NCBI GenBank assembly: GCA_964035575.1
Contig: OZ037864.1
Span: forward strand, 682,001 to 746,000
Direction of reading: 5' to 3'
From: Rhynchopus sp. YZ270_cl-10
Taxonomy: Eukaryota > Euglenozoa > Diplonemea > Diplonemida > Diplonemidae
DNA length: 64,000 nucleotides
Shown: positions 32,475 to 43,865 of the stretch, piece by piece
How positions within the stretch are numbered: position 1 is the first letter of the stretch
How the letters are laid out: every line of letters begins with the position of its first letter
Program-made: the position numbers and the translations under genes
Notes under the pieces: model-generated
Told to the model about the DNA's origin: nothing
The model's input: only the letters and a program-made list of their open reading frames with translations
Database searches by the model: none

Positions 32475-34161
32475 GACTTGAATCGGGTGTTATGTGTGTA
32501 ATAATCTGTTGTGGGTGTTAACAGCCAGGGCGTGCAGACTGAAGTATAAAGGGGGGTTTCCACTGAGCGCTAACCAACACCTAGGATAGTACTTTTATGC
32601 TACACAATCCACACACAAACAAGAACGATGTTCGTCCCGGTTGCCGTGGCGTCGGATCAGAACTTCAGCAATGTGTTGAACGTACAAGATGAGAAAACGT
32701 TCGCTGTTGCATTAACCACGCCTCTGCCACGCCCAGCAAACATGTGGAGAACTCTCGGTGGCAGTTCTTGTTGGGATCCGCAAGTTTGAATATATTGACC
32801 CAAGCTTCGGCGCCATCCAGCTACTAAGCTGGTTGGTCAGACTCAGAAGGTAGACTCGCAGGATGCAGACGAACGTCCGCCGGACGTTCACAAAGTAAAA
32901 AATAGTTGACCTGAAGAACACAACACCTTCGCGGCTGTGTAAATAAATATAAGGCAAAGAAAAGGAGATGTCTTTTTTTTTTATTATTTTTTCCCAGTTT
33001 TTTGTCGTTTTTTTTTTTTTTTTTTTTGGTTCTTTTTTTGCTTTTTTTGGTCAGAACAGAACACTTCGGTAAATTATAATAATTAACTACGAGCCAACAA
33101 ACGTCCGTATGGACGCAAAATAAAAAAGGTTTGCCTCATATCCCATGGGGACAGCGCTCATTTTGTAATCCTCCCGACACTTCGTTGTTCTATTATGTTC
33201 TGTATTTATTATTTTTTTTTTCATTTTTTTTTTTTTTTTTGTAGTTTGTTTTTGTTTTTTTTTTGTCTTTTTTTCTTGTTTTATTTATTATACCATTCAT
33301 ATTTTTTTTTTTTTTTCTGTGGGGTGGTAAACTAACTTAATTTGCTCAGATTCTTCTGATACTGTTGTGTTTGTTGTATCTCCGCGGGTCGATGCGAGTG
33401 TGTGCCTTCATTGCAACGGGCCTGTACAACCAGTTGCAAATAAAGTCTCGCGAAGATACGAAGACAGAGGAAACACAGGGAAGTAAATACAGAGAGAAGT
33501 CTGGGCAATGGGTGTAGGGGATCGGAATGAAAGGAAAAGAGTATTGTGTACGGCAATGTAGGGACAAATGCGTGGATAAAAGTCATGCAACCTGAACACT
33601 TCTCCGGAAAGCTTCTGCATTCCTAGTTGGTAACTAAACCATGCATAAAGTCTCTCGCTGCGATAAACAAAAAACGTTAAAAGAAAAGAAAAGAAAAGGA
33701 AAAAGAAAGAGCCGAAAGAAAGAAGGTACATTACCAAACGCTAACGTTAAGCAGGGTAAGAAGGGGCCGCGGGGTTATTAAACGTGAAGCAAACCAACCA
33801 AGAGGTTACGTGAACGAACCACTTGTCCAGTTAAACGCGCCTTTACTCTGCATAGCTTCATTGAAAAGTTAAAAAGGGTGCAGTGTTAAGTATCGTTCGC
33901 ATTGCAACTCACGAGAAAATTGTAAATTTCGAAAAAGTGTCGGTCACAGAAACCTGTGACCGAAGGAGAAAAGGGGAAAGGTGTTGACAAGCAGCAAGTG
34001 TAACGTCTCACTTGTTGCAGGTCTTAACAATACAAATTGTTGACGTTGAAAATAAAGGTGGGTTGTTATGATTCATTTCATGTCTCATGTTTGACAATGG
34101 TGTTACAAAAATAAAAAGGGGGTTAACGTTGTACAGTTCCCTGTGAAAGCATTTCAGAGTC
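32475..34161. other. Intergenic, T-rich in the middle
   Basis: No gene recognised. 32975-33320 is dominated by T runs. A perfect short inverted repeat GAACGTCCG-C-CGGACGTTC lies near 32872-32890. The small frame 32628-32790 on the plus strand is not recognised. Confidence 0.45.
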
Positions 34162-36906
34162 TCAGACCTCTGTGTCAATCGGCTCGTGCTTAGTCTCCTC
34201 AGCCGCTCCGGGTGTAGCGTCCTTCTTGCCCGCCATAACTACTACAACAGCAACAATAACAATCAGTGCTGCAGCTCCGATGGCAATACCGATACCAGCC
34301 TTCTCTCCGTCAGTCAAATCGTCGTCGCCGCTCAGGTCACGCGAGGCATCGGCAGTGCAGACGTAGCTGGTCGAGAATGTGCGCGAGTAGCCTGTCTCAC
34401 AAGCCAGTGCCTGGCACGCGTTGTTCCCGTCGAGAATGGTCTGTGTTGCGTGTGAAAGGGTGCACTGGGATCCACTCGAGGTGCTGCTGCCAGTGGCGGA
34501 ACCCAGGTCAGAGAGACCAAGGATCGAAGCCTGACGGCCGAAGGTCTGCGCGTTCATTTCAATGTGAATAAAGTTCCCGCTTGCGAAGCTTGCAAGAGCG
34601 AGAACACGTGCGTACACAACGGCGTACAAGGTGAGGCCAGAAGACGACTGGATTCCAAAGGCTCCTGCAGACGAGATTGCTCCCAAAATGTTCTCCATTC
34701 CTGCTGAGTACTGTGTCACAGCGGTGCCTGTGAAGTTCGACACGTCTCCTGCTCCGTAGGTAATCGCAACTATAATTGTCACAAGTGACGTGCCGTCTGC
34801 CAGACACAGCTTCACAAGCCCTGCATCATCAGGGTACGAGAAACCAGTTGCGTTCGCACACGTGCAGGTGTTCCCGCTGTCAGAAAGGGTGCAGGTCGAC
34901 TCCTGGTACATCCCAGTCAGTCTGCAGTCGCTGTCCGACGAGCACCAGTCTCCAGTGCTGCTTGTTGCCGGTGTTGTGGTAGGAACAGCAGTGGGGGCTT
35001 GTGTCGGGGCGAAGCACACCGAAAATCCCTCAACAGATGTCAGCACAGCAGGGCTGACGCACTCCAGTGCCTGGCACGCACCGTTGAGATCTGTCGTGGT
35101 GCGCAGAGCGTTGTTCCTCTCACACGACGTACCACCTCCCGAGGTTGCTCCTGTTGCGTCACCCAGGTCAGCAATTCCAGACAGCACGTCTGCAACTCTC
35201 TCAGCAGCAGATGCACCCAGGTCCACTGTCGCTGCCCTGATCTCCGTCAGCAGAAGTGTCTCTCCGTTCACAAGAGCAGCCAGCTTCGTCAGGTTGGGTG
35301 TCAACACACCGTACACACCCAGTCCAGTTCCGTTCGACATCGCAACAACCACAACTTCCCCAACAATCGGACCAAGTGCTGCCTCCATCACAGACCCGAA
35401 CTCCGTCAGGGCCTGCTCCGTCCACGCAGACAGCTCACCAGAGCCGTATGTCACAGCAAACGGCACGTTCAGTGTTGCGGAGGCACTGAGGCAGTACTTC
35501 ACAGCTTCTGCATCACTTGGGTAAGAGAACCCGCTCGTCACACATGTGCAGTATGCCTCACCAAGGGAGTCTGTGGCACAGGTCGATGCTTGGTCCATCC
35601 CCTCCTGACGGCAGTCAGCATCAATCACACAGAACGCTGTGAACGACGTGAACGGCACAACAGGTGTTGTGACCTTTGTTGGTGCCGGTGTCGGTGCTGT
35701 GCACTCGCCGTCAACACACACCGACAGTCCAGGGAACGCAGTGCACTGTCCAGACACCAGGCACGATGTGTCGTTGTAATCAGAAGGCTTTGCCACACAC
35801 ACGTACCCAACACTGGCAGTCCGCTGCTGCAGGATGTACTGCGACACACACTGCACAGCGTTGCACGCCTCCACTCCAGAGAAGTTCATTGTGTAGGCCG
35901 ACACTGTGTCCGGAAGTGTGCACGGCTGAATTTCCGAACCTGTGGACGGGGCAGACGTGGCAGGCACCAGTGTGTCACCTGGTGGGACAGGGTTGGGCAC
36001 GGCGGTAGAGGCCTCCACAACCACTGCGCCCGTCAGCACAGTTCCAAGCGACCCTGCTGCTGTTGTGTCGGCAGCCACATCCATCGCAACTGCTGCCTGC
36101 ACTGCTGCAGAGTCGGTGTTCACTGCCTCCAGTGCAGGCACGTCGTACGAGCTCATCATAGCAACAGACCCACACTCGAAGGTCACCTGTTTTGCAACAC
36201 CACCAAGGTTCGATCCCAGCGAGTTGATCACAGTCACCTTCACTGCGAAGGGAAGGTCGCCGTTGACACACACCGCCAGTGCCCACATGAAGAACAGAAT
36301 CACCTTGCGCAGCTCCACAATGCAGTCCCAGTACACAACCTCACCTCCTGCAATCACCTCGAGTGTGTATCCGTTCGAGCAGCTGCACTGGTACACCAGC
36401 AGGTTGCATGTTGCGCCAGTGTCACCTCCCTCCTGGCACGTCGCGTCTCCTGTGCACCACTGGACCACAAGCGAAAAGCCACGTCCGGGGACGTTCGTTG
36501 GTGGTGCGTTTGTTGCAGGTGCGTCAGTGGGGACAAGTGGTGCCAGTGTTGCGGGTGCGTCTGTCGGCGGTGCGGGTGTTGGTGCAAACGTCTCTCCGGC
36601 AGGGAGTGGTGTGGGTGCTGCTGTTGGGACGGCGGTGGGCACCGCAGTTGGCACAGCAGTCGGGATTGCTGTGGGCTGTGCTGTTGGCGATGCAGTGGGC
36701 ACCGCAGTTGGTACAGCAGTCGGGACAGCAGTTGGCTGGGCAGTTGGCGATGCTGTGGGTGCCGTGGTGTTGGACGTGTTGAGCACCTGCCACTGAACTT
36801 CATCTCTTGCGTACCAGTCGTCCTCCTCGTCGAAGGTGGTGCTGCAAAGAGCAGGTGTCACAACCATCACAGCCACCACAAGGGCGACATCACGAAGCAT
36901 CTTCAT
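34162..36906 (-). CDS. Cys-rich mucin-like type I membrane protein (family member B, 914 aa)
   Basis: Same plan as member A: signal peptide, WYARDE, about 13 P-T-A-x units, three Cys-module plus domain repeats, C-terminal helix and a tail ending KHEPIDTEV. From the start codon to about residue 850 it is almost identical to member D (47845-50589), including DNA. The last 60 residues differ: B has LSGDDDLTDGEKAG and a GKKDATPGAAEE tail where C and D share another version. Potential N-glycosylation sites (NTSNTT, NFSG, NLTK, NFTG) are conserved in the family. Function unknown. Confidence 0.85.
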   Translation of the reverse strand: MKMLRDVALVVAVMVVTPALCSTTFDEEDDWYARDEVQWQVLNTSNTTAPTASPTAQPTAVPTAVPTAVPTASPTAQPTAIPTAVPTAVPTAVPTAAPTPLPAGETFAPTPAPPTDAPATLAPLVPTDAPATNAPPTNVPGRGFSLVVQWCTGDATCQEGGDTGATCNLLVYQCSCSNGYTLEVIAGGEVVYWDCIVELRKVILFFMWALAVCVNGDLPFAVKVTVINSLGSNLGGVAKQVTFECGSVAMMSSYDVPALEAVNTDSAAVQAAVAMDVAADTTAAGSLGTVLTGAVVVEASTAVPNPVPPGDTLVPATSAPSTGSEIQPCTLPDTVSAYTMNFSGVEACNAVQCVSQYILQQRTASVGYVCVAKPSDYNDTSCLVSGQCTAFPGLSVCVDGECTAPTPAPTKVTTPVVPFTSFTAFCVIDADCRQEGMDQASTCATDSLGEAYCTCVTSGFSYPSDAEAVKYCLSASATLNVPFAVTYGSGELSAWTEQALTEFGSVMEAALGPIVGEVVVVAMSNGTGLGVYGVLTPNLTKLAALVNGETLLLTEIRAATVDLGASAAERVADVLSGIADLGDATGATSGGGTSCERNNALRTTTDLNGACQALECVSPAVLTSVEGFSVCFAPTQAPTAVPTTTPATSSTGDWCSSDSDCRLTGMYQESTCTLSDSGNTCTCANATGFSYPDDAGLVKLCLADGTSLVTIIVAITYGAGDVSNFTGTAVTQYSAGMENILGAISSAGAFGIQSSSGLTLYAVVYARVLALASFASGNFIHIEMNAQTFGRQASILGLSDLGSATGSSTSSGSQCTLSHATQTILDGNNACQALACETGYSRTFSTSYVCTADASRDLSGDDDLTDGEKAGIGIAIGAAALIVIVAVVVVMAGKKDATPGAAEETKHEPIDTEV

Positions 36907-36953
36907 CAGTGGTAACTTTGTTGTAATGTGTTAAGTGTATAATCTGCGTGGGA
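36907..36953 (-). promoter_or_regulatory. Conserved 5' leader of member B
   Basis: Shares GTAACTTTGTTGTAATGTG (plus-strand view) with members C and D and the outer GTATAATCTGCGTGGGAGGT with member A. Confidence 0.5.
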
Positions 36954-38086
36954 GGTGACGAATGATGTGAATTTTGAAAAAATATAATGTGTACTTGCAA
37001 TTGTTATTGGGAAGCGGACTGAGGGTATTACTGTTCGCAGGGACCGTGACGTGCAGTAAGGAATCATGACTCGTGTTCAGCCTTTGACCTCGCGTCTAAT
37101 TCTTGACATCTGGTGCACACAACATCTGCAGAAGGGCAGAGTTGTGACTAAGTAGGGAGAACTGTAGATCAACCCAGACTCGGACACTTGAGAGCGCAAC
37201 AGGCGACACCTGCTGTCAGAAGACGTTGGTATGTATTCCCCCTATTGTTTTCGTTTTGTTTTCTGGTGTATTTTTCTTTTTGAAATTGAAATTTTTCTTT
37301 GTGTAAAATAAAAATAAAGCATTACTGTGTCTCTAGTCGTGCGACTGTTTGCGAAGCCGTCGACTAAAAACAGCAGCTGAACTGTAAATCTCCATGTGAA
37401 AAATAAAACGGGATAACTGTGCTTTGTGGAGCACACTCATCTTACAAAAGGATGAATGTGGACACTGTACCGAGACTTACACAGCAGATCCTTTTGTTGC
37501 TCTTTTTTTGCTTGACAAAAAAGAAAAAGGAGTGCAATTGTGAGAAGCGGTACGGTGTATCAGCATTCCGGCAAACACAACAATTTAGAGGGGGCATCAA
37601 ATTCACACAAAATGACGCAAAGGAGCGAAAGCGCACAGCCGAAACACCAAATAGAATCACTATTTCGGCTCTACAACTCTGCAACCTGCGACACCTGCAC
37701 GTGAAAAGGTGAAGCAAACAAATAAAAAACAAAACATGAATATGATGCACAGTGCAGTACCACACATCATTTTCACAAAAATAAGGAACAAACGAGTGAG
37801 TGCCAAAAAAAAGGGAGGTGGAAAAAGGCATAGTTTCCTGTGGAGAAGCAGAACAGCAAGGAAAGGGAAGGGGTAGGTGAAGGGGGAGCGTAAGTTAAAT
37901 GCCCAGACTGCATCTGAGACGGAGAAACGGGGGTGTTGAACGGAAGGGAAAAAAGGGGGAGAAATATACAACAACAACAAAAAAAAAGTCCTATTACGAG
38001 AAAACTCAGATATATTCACAACGGTAAATGAATATGATAGCCACATGCCGCTGAGGGGGTTCACCTTTTTTTGAAAACTTGGTTGT

Positions 38087-38120
38087 ATTAGTGTAGACAC
38101 CCGAGGATGAACTCCACTAT
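38087..38120. repeat. Dispersed hairpin repeat, family C
   Basis: ATTAGTGTAGACACCCGAGG followed by ATGAACTCCACTAT; the same core as 24198-24231. Confidence 0.5.
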
Positions 38121-38142
38121 ATTTTTTTTTTCTTTTGGAAAC

Positions 38143-38183
38143 ATTGTTGGAATAGTGGAGTTGCCACCTGTGCAAGCTCCACT
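38143..38183. repeat. Dispersed hairpin repeat, family B, copy 2
   Basis: AGTGGAG and CTCCACT are perfect inverted arms around a 16-base loop. Shares ATTGTTGGA and TGTGCAA with the copy at 8301-8359. Confidence 0.55.
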
Positions 38184-40451
38184 TTCTTCACTTTATTTCT
38201 TTTGGGATGTCTTCCCCCCCCTTGAGTATGCAAACGTAAAGCGACTCGAAAACCCATAAAATATGAGAATTGAAGAGACACACACAACAAGGTGCATCAA
38301 ACGGAATCGGGGTTTGTTTTTTTTTTTCTTCTTTTCTTTTCTTTTTTTTTTCCACCAAAAAAAAATGGTACTCTGTATTCCGCTGCCATTTTTTTTGAAA
38401 ACTTTTTTTTTACCATTCCTTTTCAGGGAACGGAGCATTGTACGGTCCTGGAAGCTCCAAGAAAATGGAGTCGGTGGGCTTAATAGGAAGTTGCCTTCGT
38501 AAACGTGCACACACAACTGGCAAAAAAGGGAGGTGTCGTCACTCACCTATATCATTGAAATACCATTGCTTACCAATGGTACACTCCAATATTGCCGTTC
38601 TTTTTCGTTGTATTATGTTTCACAGCATGGGGTAGCTATCACCTCTGAGTGAGGGCACAGTTGTGGCAACAACGTGACAAGCTATTTGGTATGTAAGTTT
38701 ATCTACCTTCTTTTTGGGCGTGTTTTTTCACACAGCCGAGGTTCGTATATTTAAGGTATCGCTTGTAAATACGCAACGTTGAAAGTGACACCCACAACTT
38801 ACAGGCATTTCCTTTGTGAGAGCACATCAACTTTGCCGTTCACTTCGCACTCAAAGGTGTGAACGTATTGCAGAGGGCACTGGGTTTGGGGGGGAAACGT
38901 AAAAATTAAGAAGGGAGAGGGAGAGGGAAGAGGAAAGCAACTGTGCAACATGTCTTGTCCCCTTGCTAGCGCTTTGCTTCATTTGGGTGGCCATTTAAAA
39001 AAAAAAGGGTGCTTGGTAGTGTGTATAACCACCACCTCCGTGTATGTTTATTTTTCTTTCTAAATTATTGTTAACGGTGTAATTGTCAGCTGAACAAAGC
39101 TCTATTTTTCAATTGATTGGAGCTCCTTCACGACGGTGAAGTAAATGACTTGACTTGTGTTTTTACTTCTGGTTTCACCGTTGGCTATTACAATGGTAAA
39201 AACACAAGTAAAAACACAATTCGAGGCATGTACCTCACCGCGTGGTTGCAACACAACGTGCATCAACTACGATACACCCTACATCTACAGTTACAACACA
39301 AAAATGGTCGAATTACCGACGACATGATGTACAACTCATTACCATCAGAAGGGCTCGAAGTCCCAGCAAAGCAAAAAACAAAAAAAAAAAAAACACACAC
39401 ACACATGTGGCGCTTGATGACCTGCAGGGAAGCAAAAGCTGTGGTTCTCATGTCGAGAAAAAAAAAGGGGGGGGAAACACACGCAAGAGGAAGCACTTCG
39501 CGTACCTCTATCTGCGCACAACGGGCGACTTGGCCTGATTTCAAACACATAAAACAAATATTAGCCTTTCACCATTTCGAAGCAAAGCCAAGGCAACGAC
39601 TGTACATGGCTCAGTTGCTGTAAATTGTTCACTATTGGGTTCTTTCTTTGAGGGTGTGAGAAAGTGAGGAGGCATTGTGCAGGTGTCCAGAATCAAAGAA
39701 TCTTCAGAAGGGTCATCATCTCGATGAAAGCGGAATGAGGGGCGACACGTCGAGGTGGTGACTGGCCTACCACAGGTGGCTGCACCCCGTTACTACTCCT
39801 GGTAGGAAGCCAACCCACACCACATACCGCGTGCAGTCGAAACTAGCCTATCCTTAGCCTCTGTACCCGCAATACTACTCTTCCCTAGTATTGACTGGAA
39901 CGCAATGCCTGCGCAAAAAAAAAAAAATTAAAACAAAAAAAAAACAAAAAAATGGTTCACTCAAGGAAAAGGAAACACAATACATGATTTTCAAAGCGTT
40001 TTTGGGCAAACGCTTCGGCGTGGGGTACCAAGGCAGTTACCAGGACATATGTCATTATCTGAACAAGAGGAGACATGTCGCATAAGGACAAACAGAAAAA
40101 AAACATTCGCTTCCACACAAGAGACCGCAGGCACATCTCATGTCGTGCCCTCGAATCGGTGTAAATACATCGTGTATGGAAGGGGCGGCGTGTTGGGTGA
40201 GGAGTTCATGAAATAGGAATAAAAAGTTGGTAGAGACGACGCAGCCAGTTGATTAGTGCTTGGTCGCGGAAGAAGAAACAAAGAGAGAGGAGACCGCATA
40301 AGAACAGAAGACCCACCACCCAGTTGCAAGCAACCAAGGCAGCCGACTCTGGTTCCGTCAGAAAAAGAATAGTAAATGACTTCTGGAAGGATCTGCCAAT
40401 GCAGCTCGCAGCTTGTAGACGCGTGTTCTGATTTCGTCATCTATGTGCAGA

Positions 40452-43208
40452 CTACACAGCAACGTCACCGTCAATGGGCTCGTGCTTGCTGGTCTCAGGG
40501 ACGTCGCTGTTCTTCTTCGCCGAAAGCACCACAACAGCAACAATAACAAGCAGTGCTGCAACCCCGATGGCAATACCGATCGCAGCCTTCTCTCCGTCAG
40601 TCAGGCTGTCGTCGTCAATGGTCAGGTCACGCGAGGCATCGGCAGTGCAGACGTAGCTGGTCGAGTACGTGCGCGAGTAGCCTGTCTCACAAGCCAGTGC
40701 GTGGCACGCTCCGTTCCCGTCAGAAATAGTGTGGGTTGCGTGTGAAAGGGTGCACTGGGATCCACTCGAGGTGCTACTGCCAGTAGCGGAACCCAGGTCA
40801 GAGAGCTTAAGGATCGAAGCCTGACGACCAGAAAAGCCAATCTCCGAGTTCAGTTCGTCGTGAAGTGTCTTGGACCCAGATGCGTACTCTGCCAGCTTGA
40901 GAACGCGTGCGTAGACGTGAGCGTACAAGGTCACACCACCAGACGACTGGATTCCAAAGGCTCCTGCAGACGAGATTGTTCCAAGGATGGTCTCAATGTG
41001 TGTCGTAAACTCCGTAATGGCTGCGCTTGTGAAGTTGTCCACGTGTCCTGCTGCGTGGGTAATCGCAACCACCAGTTCAATAAGTGACGTGCCGTCTGCC
41101 AGACACAGCTTCACAAGCCCTGCATCATCAGGGTACGAGAAACCAGTTGCGTTCGCACACGTGCAGGTGTTCCCGCTGTCAGAAAGGGTGCAGGTCGACT
41201 CCTGGTACATCCCAGTCAGTCTGCAGTCGCTGTCCGACGAGCACCAGTCTCCAGTGCTGCTTGTTGATGCCGGTGCTGTGGTAGGAACAGCAGTGGGCTC
41301 TTGTGTCGGGGCGAAGCACACCGAAAATCCCTCAACAGATGTCAGCACGGCAGGGCTGTCGCACTCCAGTGCCTGGCACGCACCGTTGAGATCTGTCGTG
41401 GTGCGCAGAGCGTTGTTCCTCTCACACGACGTACCACCTCCCGAGGTTGCTCCTGATGCGTCACCCAGGTCAGCAATTCCAGACAGCACGTCTGCAACTC
41501 TCTCAGCAGCAGATGCACCCAGGTCCACTGTCGCTGCCCTGATCTCCGTCAGCAGAAGTGTCTCTCCGTTCACAAGAGCAGCCAGCTTCGTCAGGTTGGG
41601 TGTCAACACACCGTACACACCCAGTCCAGTTCCGTTCGACATCGCAACAACCACAACTTCCCCAACAATCGGACCAAGTGCTGCTTCCATCACAGACCCG
41701 AACTCCGTCAGGGCCTGCTCCGTCCACGCAGACAGCTCACCAGAGCCGTATGTCACAGCAAACGGCACGTTCAGTGTTGCGGAGTCACTGAGGCAGTACT
41801 TCACAGCTTCTGCATCACTTGGGTAAGAGAACCCGTCCGACACACATGTGCAGTATGCCTCACCAAGGGAGTCTGTGGCACAGGTCGATTCTTGGTCCAT
41901 CCCCTCCTGACGGCAGTCAGCATCAATCACACAGAACGCTGTGAACGACGTGAACGGCACAACAGGTGTTGTGACCTTTGTTGGTGCCGGTGTCGGTGCT
42001 GTGCACTCGCCGTCAACACACACCGACAGTCCAGGGAACGCAGTGCACTGTCCAGACACCAGGCACGATGTGTCGTTGTAATCAGAAGGCTTTGCCACAC
42101 ACACGTACCCAACACTGGCAGTCCGCTGCTGCAGGATGTACTGCGACACACACTGCACAGCGTTGCACGCCTCCACTCCAGAGAAGTTCATTGTGTAGGC
42201 CGACACTGTGTCCGGAAGTGTGCACGGCTGAATTTCCGAACCTGTGGACGGGGCAGACGTGGCAGGCACCAGTGTGTCACCTGGTGGGACAGGGTTGGGC
42301 ACGGCGGTAGAGGCCTCCACAACCACTGCGCCCGTCAGCACAGTTCCAAGCGACACTGCTGCTGTTGCGTCGGCAGCCACATCCATCGCAACTGCTGCCT
42401 GCACTGCTGCAGAGTCGGTGTTCACTGCCTCCAGTGCAGGCACGTCGTACGTGCTCATCACACCAGCAGACCCACACTCGAAGGTCACCTGCTTTGCAAC
42501 ACCACCAAGGTTCGATCCCAGCGAGTTGATCACAGTCACCTTCACTGCGAAGGGAAGGTCGCCGTTGACACACACCGCCAGTGCCCACACAAAGAACAGA
42601 ACCACCTTGCGCAGCTCCACAATGCAGTCCCAGTACACAACCTCACCTCCTGCAATCACCTCGAGTGTGTATCCGTTCGAGCAGCTGCACTGGTACACCA
42701 GCAGGTTGCATGTTGCGCCAGTGTCACCTCCCTCCTGGCACGTCGCGTCTCCCGTGCACCACTGGACCACAAGCGAAAAGCCACGTCCGGGAACGTTCGT
42801 TGGTGGTGCGTTTGTTGCAGGTGCGTCAGTGGGGACAAGTGGTGCCAGTGTTGCGGGTGCGTCTGTCGGCGGTGCGGGTGTTGGTGCAAACGTCTCTCCG
42901 GCAGGGAGTGGTGTGGGCGCTGCTGTTGGGACGGCGGTGGGCACCGCAGTTGGTACAGCAGTCGGGATTGCTGTGGGCTGTGCTGTTGGCGATGCAGTGG
43001 GCACCGCAGTTGGTACAGCAGTCGGGACAGCAGTTGGCTGGGCAGTTGGCGATGCTGTGGGTGCCGTGGTGTTGGACGTGTTGAGCACCTGCCACTGAAC
43101 TTCATCTCTTGCGTACCAGTCGTCCTCCTCGTCGAAGGTGGTGCTGCAAAGAGCAGGTGTCACAACCATCACAGCCACCACAAGGGCGACATCACGAAGC
43201 ATCTTCAT
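40452..43208 (-). CDS. Cys-rich mucin-like type I membrane protein (family member C, 918 aa)
   Basis: ATG 43208 gives the shared signal peptide; an open extension to 43418 is not conserved. The first 700 residues are nearly identical to B and D, with 13 P-T-A-x units. The third domain is different: VAITHAAGHVDNFTSAAITEF and a FSGRQASILKLSDLG variant replace the B/D version. The last 55 residues and their DNA equal those of D (LTIDDDSLTDGEKAAIG, KHEPIDGDVAV). Domain-level swapping among neighbours is therefore visible. Topology and inferred location are as for member A. Confidence 0.85.
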   Translation of the reverse strand: MKMLRDVALVVAVMVVTPALCSTTFDEEDDWYARDEVQWQVLNTSNTTAPTASPTAQPTAVPTAVPTAVPTASPTAQPTAIPTAVPTAVPTAVPTAAPTPLPAGETFAPTPAPPTDAPATLAPLVPTDAPATNAPPTNVPGRGFSLVVQWCTGDATCQEGGDTGATCNLLVYQCSCSNGYTLEVIAGGEVVYWDCIVELRKVVLFFVWALAVCVNGDLPFAVKVTVINSLGSNLGGVAKQVTFECGSAGVMSTYDVPALEAVNTDSAAVQAAVAMDVAADATAAVSLGTVLTGAVVVEASTAVPNPVPPGDTLVPATSAPSTGSEIQPCTLPDTVSAYTMNFSGVEACNAVQCVSQYILQQRTASVGYVCVAKPSDYNDTSCLVSGQCTAFPGLSVCVDGECTAPTPAPTKVTTPVVPFTSFTAFCVIDADCRQEGMDQESTCATDSLGEAYCTCVSDGFSYPSDAEAVKYCLSDSATLNVPFAVTYGSGELSAWTEQALTEFGSVMEAALGPIVGEVVVVAMSNGTGLGVYGVLTPNLTKLAALVNGETLLLTEIRAATVDLGASAAERVADVLSGIADLGDASGATSGGGTSCERNNALRTTTDLNGACQALECDSPAVLTSVEGFSVCFAPTQEPTAVPTTAPASTSSTGDWCSSDSDCRLTGMYQESTCTLSDSGNTCTCANATGFSYPDDAGLVKLCLADGTSLIELVVAITHAAGHVDNFTSAAITEFTTHIETILGTISSAGAFGIQSSGGVTLYAHVYARVLKLAEYASGSKTLHDELNSEIGFSGRQASILKLSDLGSATGSSTSSGSQCTLSHATHTISDGNGACHALACETGYSRTYSTSYVCTADASRDLTIDDDSLTDGEKAAIGIAIGVAALLVIVAVVVLSAKKNSDVPETSKHEPIDGDVAV

Positions 43209-43250
43209 CGTGGTAACTTTGTTGTAATGTGTTAAGTGTAGAATCTTTGT
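43209..43250 (-). promoter_or_regulatory. Conserved 5' leader of member C
   Basis: Plus-strand GTAACTTTGTTGTAATGTG followed by TTAAGTGTAGAATC; the same block as in members B and D. Confidence 0.5.
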
Positions 43251-43865
43251 TGTGAAAAGGTGACGAATGATGTGAATTTTGCAAGACAAGTTTGTGGAGT
43301 GCTCAGGACGCCACTTGGTTTGTAAGATGAACAGCAGTCCTCTGGAAAATAACTGCAATGGGGTTGCGTAGACAAGGTGACAGTGAAAGATCCACATGTC
43401 TGCCATGCCAGAGCACACTACAGTGGGGCTTTTTCAGTGAAATTAAAATCAGTGAACGAAAAGGCCCAAATTCACTGAATTTAAGTTCACTGATTTTACC
43501 TTCACTGAATTTAGGCTGGTACCTGCATGAGTTACCGTGGGCCACGTTACCGTAAAGTTAGAATAAATGACAAGCTAAAAATCGTGAAGAAATCCCAAAC
43601 CCCCATAAACAAAGACAGTGTTTCCGCGACCCAAAAATCGGACGAAGTTCGTCCGTCCGGTAGGAAAAAAAAAAAAAAAAACTGCCGGACGAAGTTCGTC
43701 CGGACGAAGTTCATCCGGGGAGTGGGAAAAATGGGTGGGGAGAGGGCCCGGGGTACATTGTAAAGTGGACGAGTGGGGTGCGGCCCCGCAGGGGACGCAC
43801 CCCACCCCGTATAGAAAAATAAAGGCCTCCCCTCTTTGGCGTCGCGCAGATCTGCGGCCGCACTT
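43251..43865. other. Intergenic with inverted repeats, left of the hAT remnant
   Basis: Holds the inverted repeat at 43435-43512 and a cluster of near-palindromes GGACGAAGTTCGTCC (around 43632-43710), then GC-rich sequence. May contain the end of a decayed transposon. No gene recognised. Confidence 0.45.
43435..43512. repeat. Inverted repeat with TTCACTGA units
   Basis: Left arm TCAGTGAAATTAAAATCAGT and right arm ACTGATTTTACCTTCACTGA pair with two mismatches. A third TTCACTGAATTTA unit lies in the loop side. Likely a small foldback element. Confidence 0.6.

Larger units (their letters stand above)
36954..40451. other. 3.5-kb intergenic region between members B and C
   Basis: No gene recognised. 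Holds family-C and family-B hairpins (38087-38120, 38143-38183) and many A/T runs. The plus-strand frame at 39117-39623 ends in low-complexity sequence and matches nothing I know. Confidence 0.45.

Noticed and set aside
31143-32563. Long frames on both strands across the 7-mer and 5-mer arrays
   Set aside because: The units contain no stop codon; the only gene sequence is the pseudogene piece at 32202-32474.
34999-36915. 638-codon plus-strand frame antisense to member B (and its twin at 48682-50598 in D)
   Set aside because: It arises from codon bias in the minus-strand gene, has no plausible protein features, and recurs wherever the family does.
39117-39623. 168-codon plus-strand frame as a gene
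   Set aside because: Second half is poly-Lys/Thr low complexity, no recognisable domain, opposite strand to all host genes.
43527-43600. MSYRGPRYRKVR resembling the start of organellar ribosomal protein uS4
   Set aside because: Only a dozen residues match; the frame then becomes palindromic low-complexity sequence.
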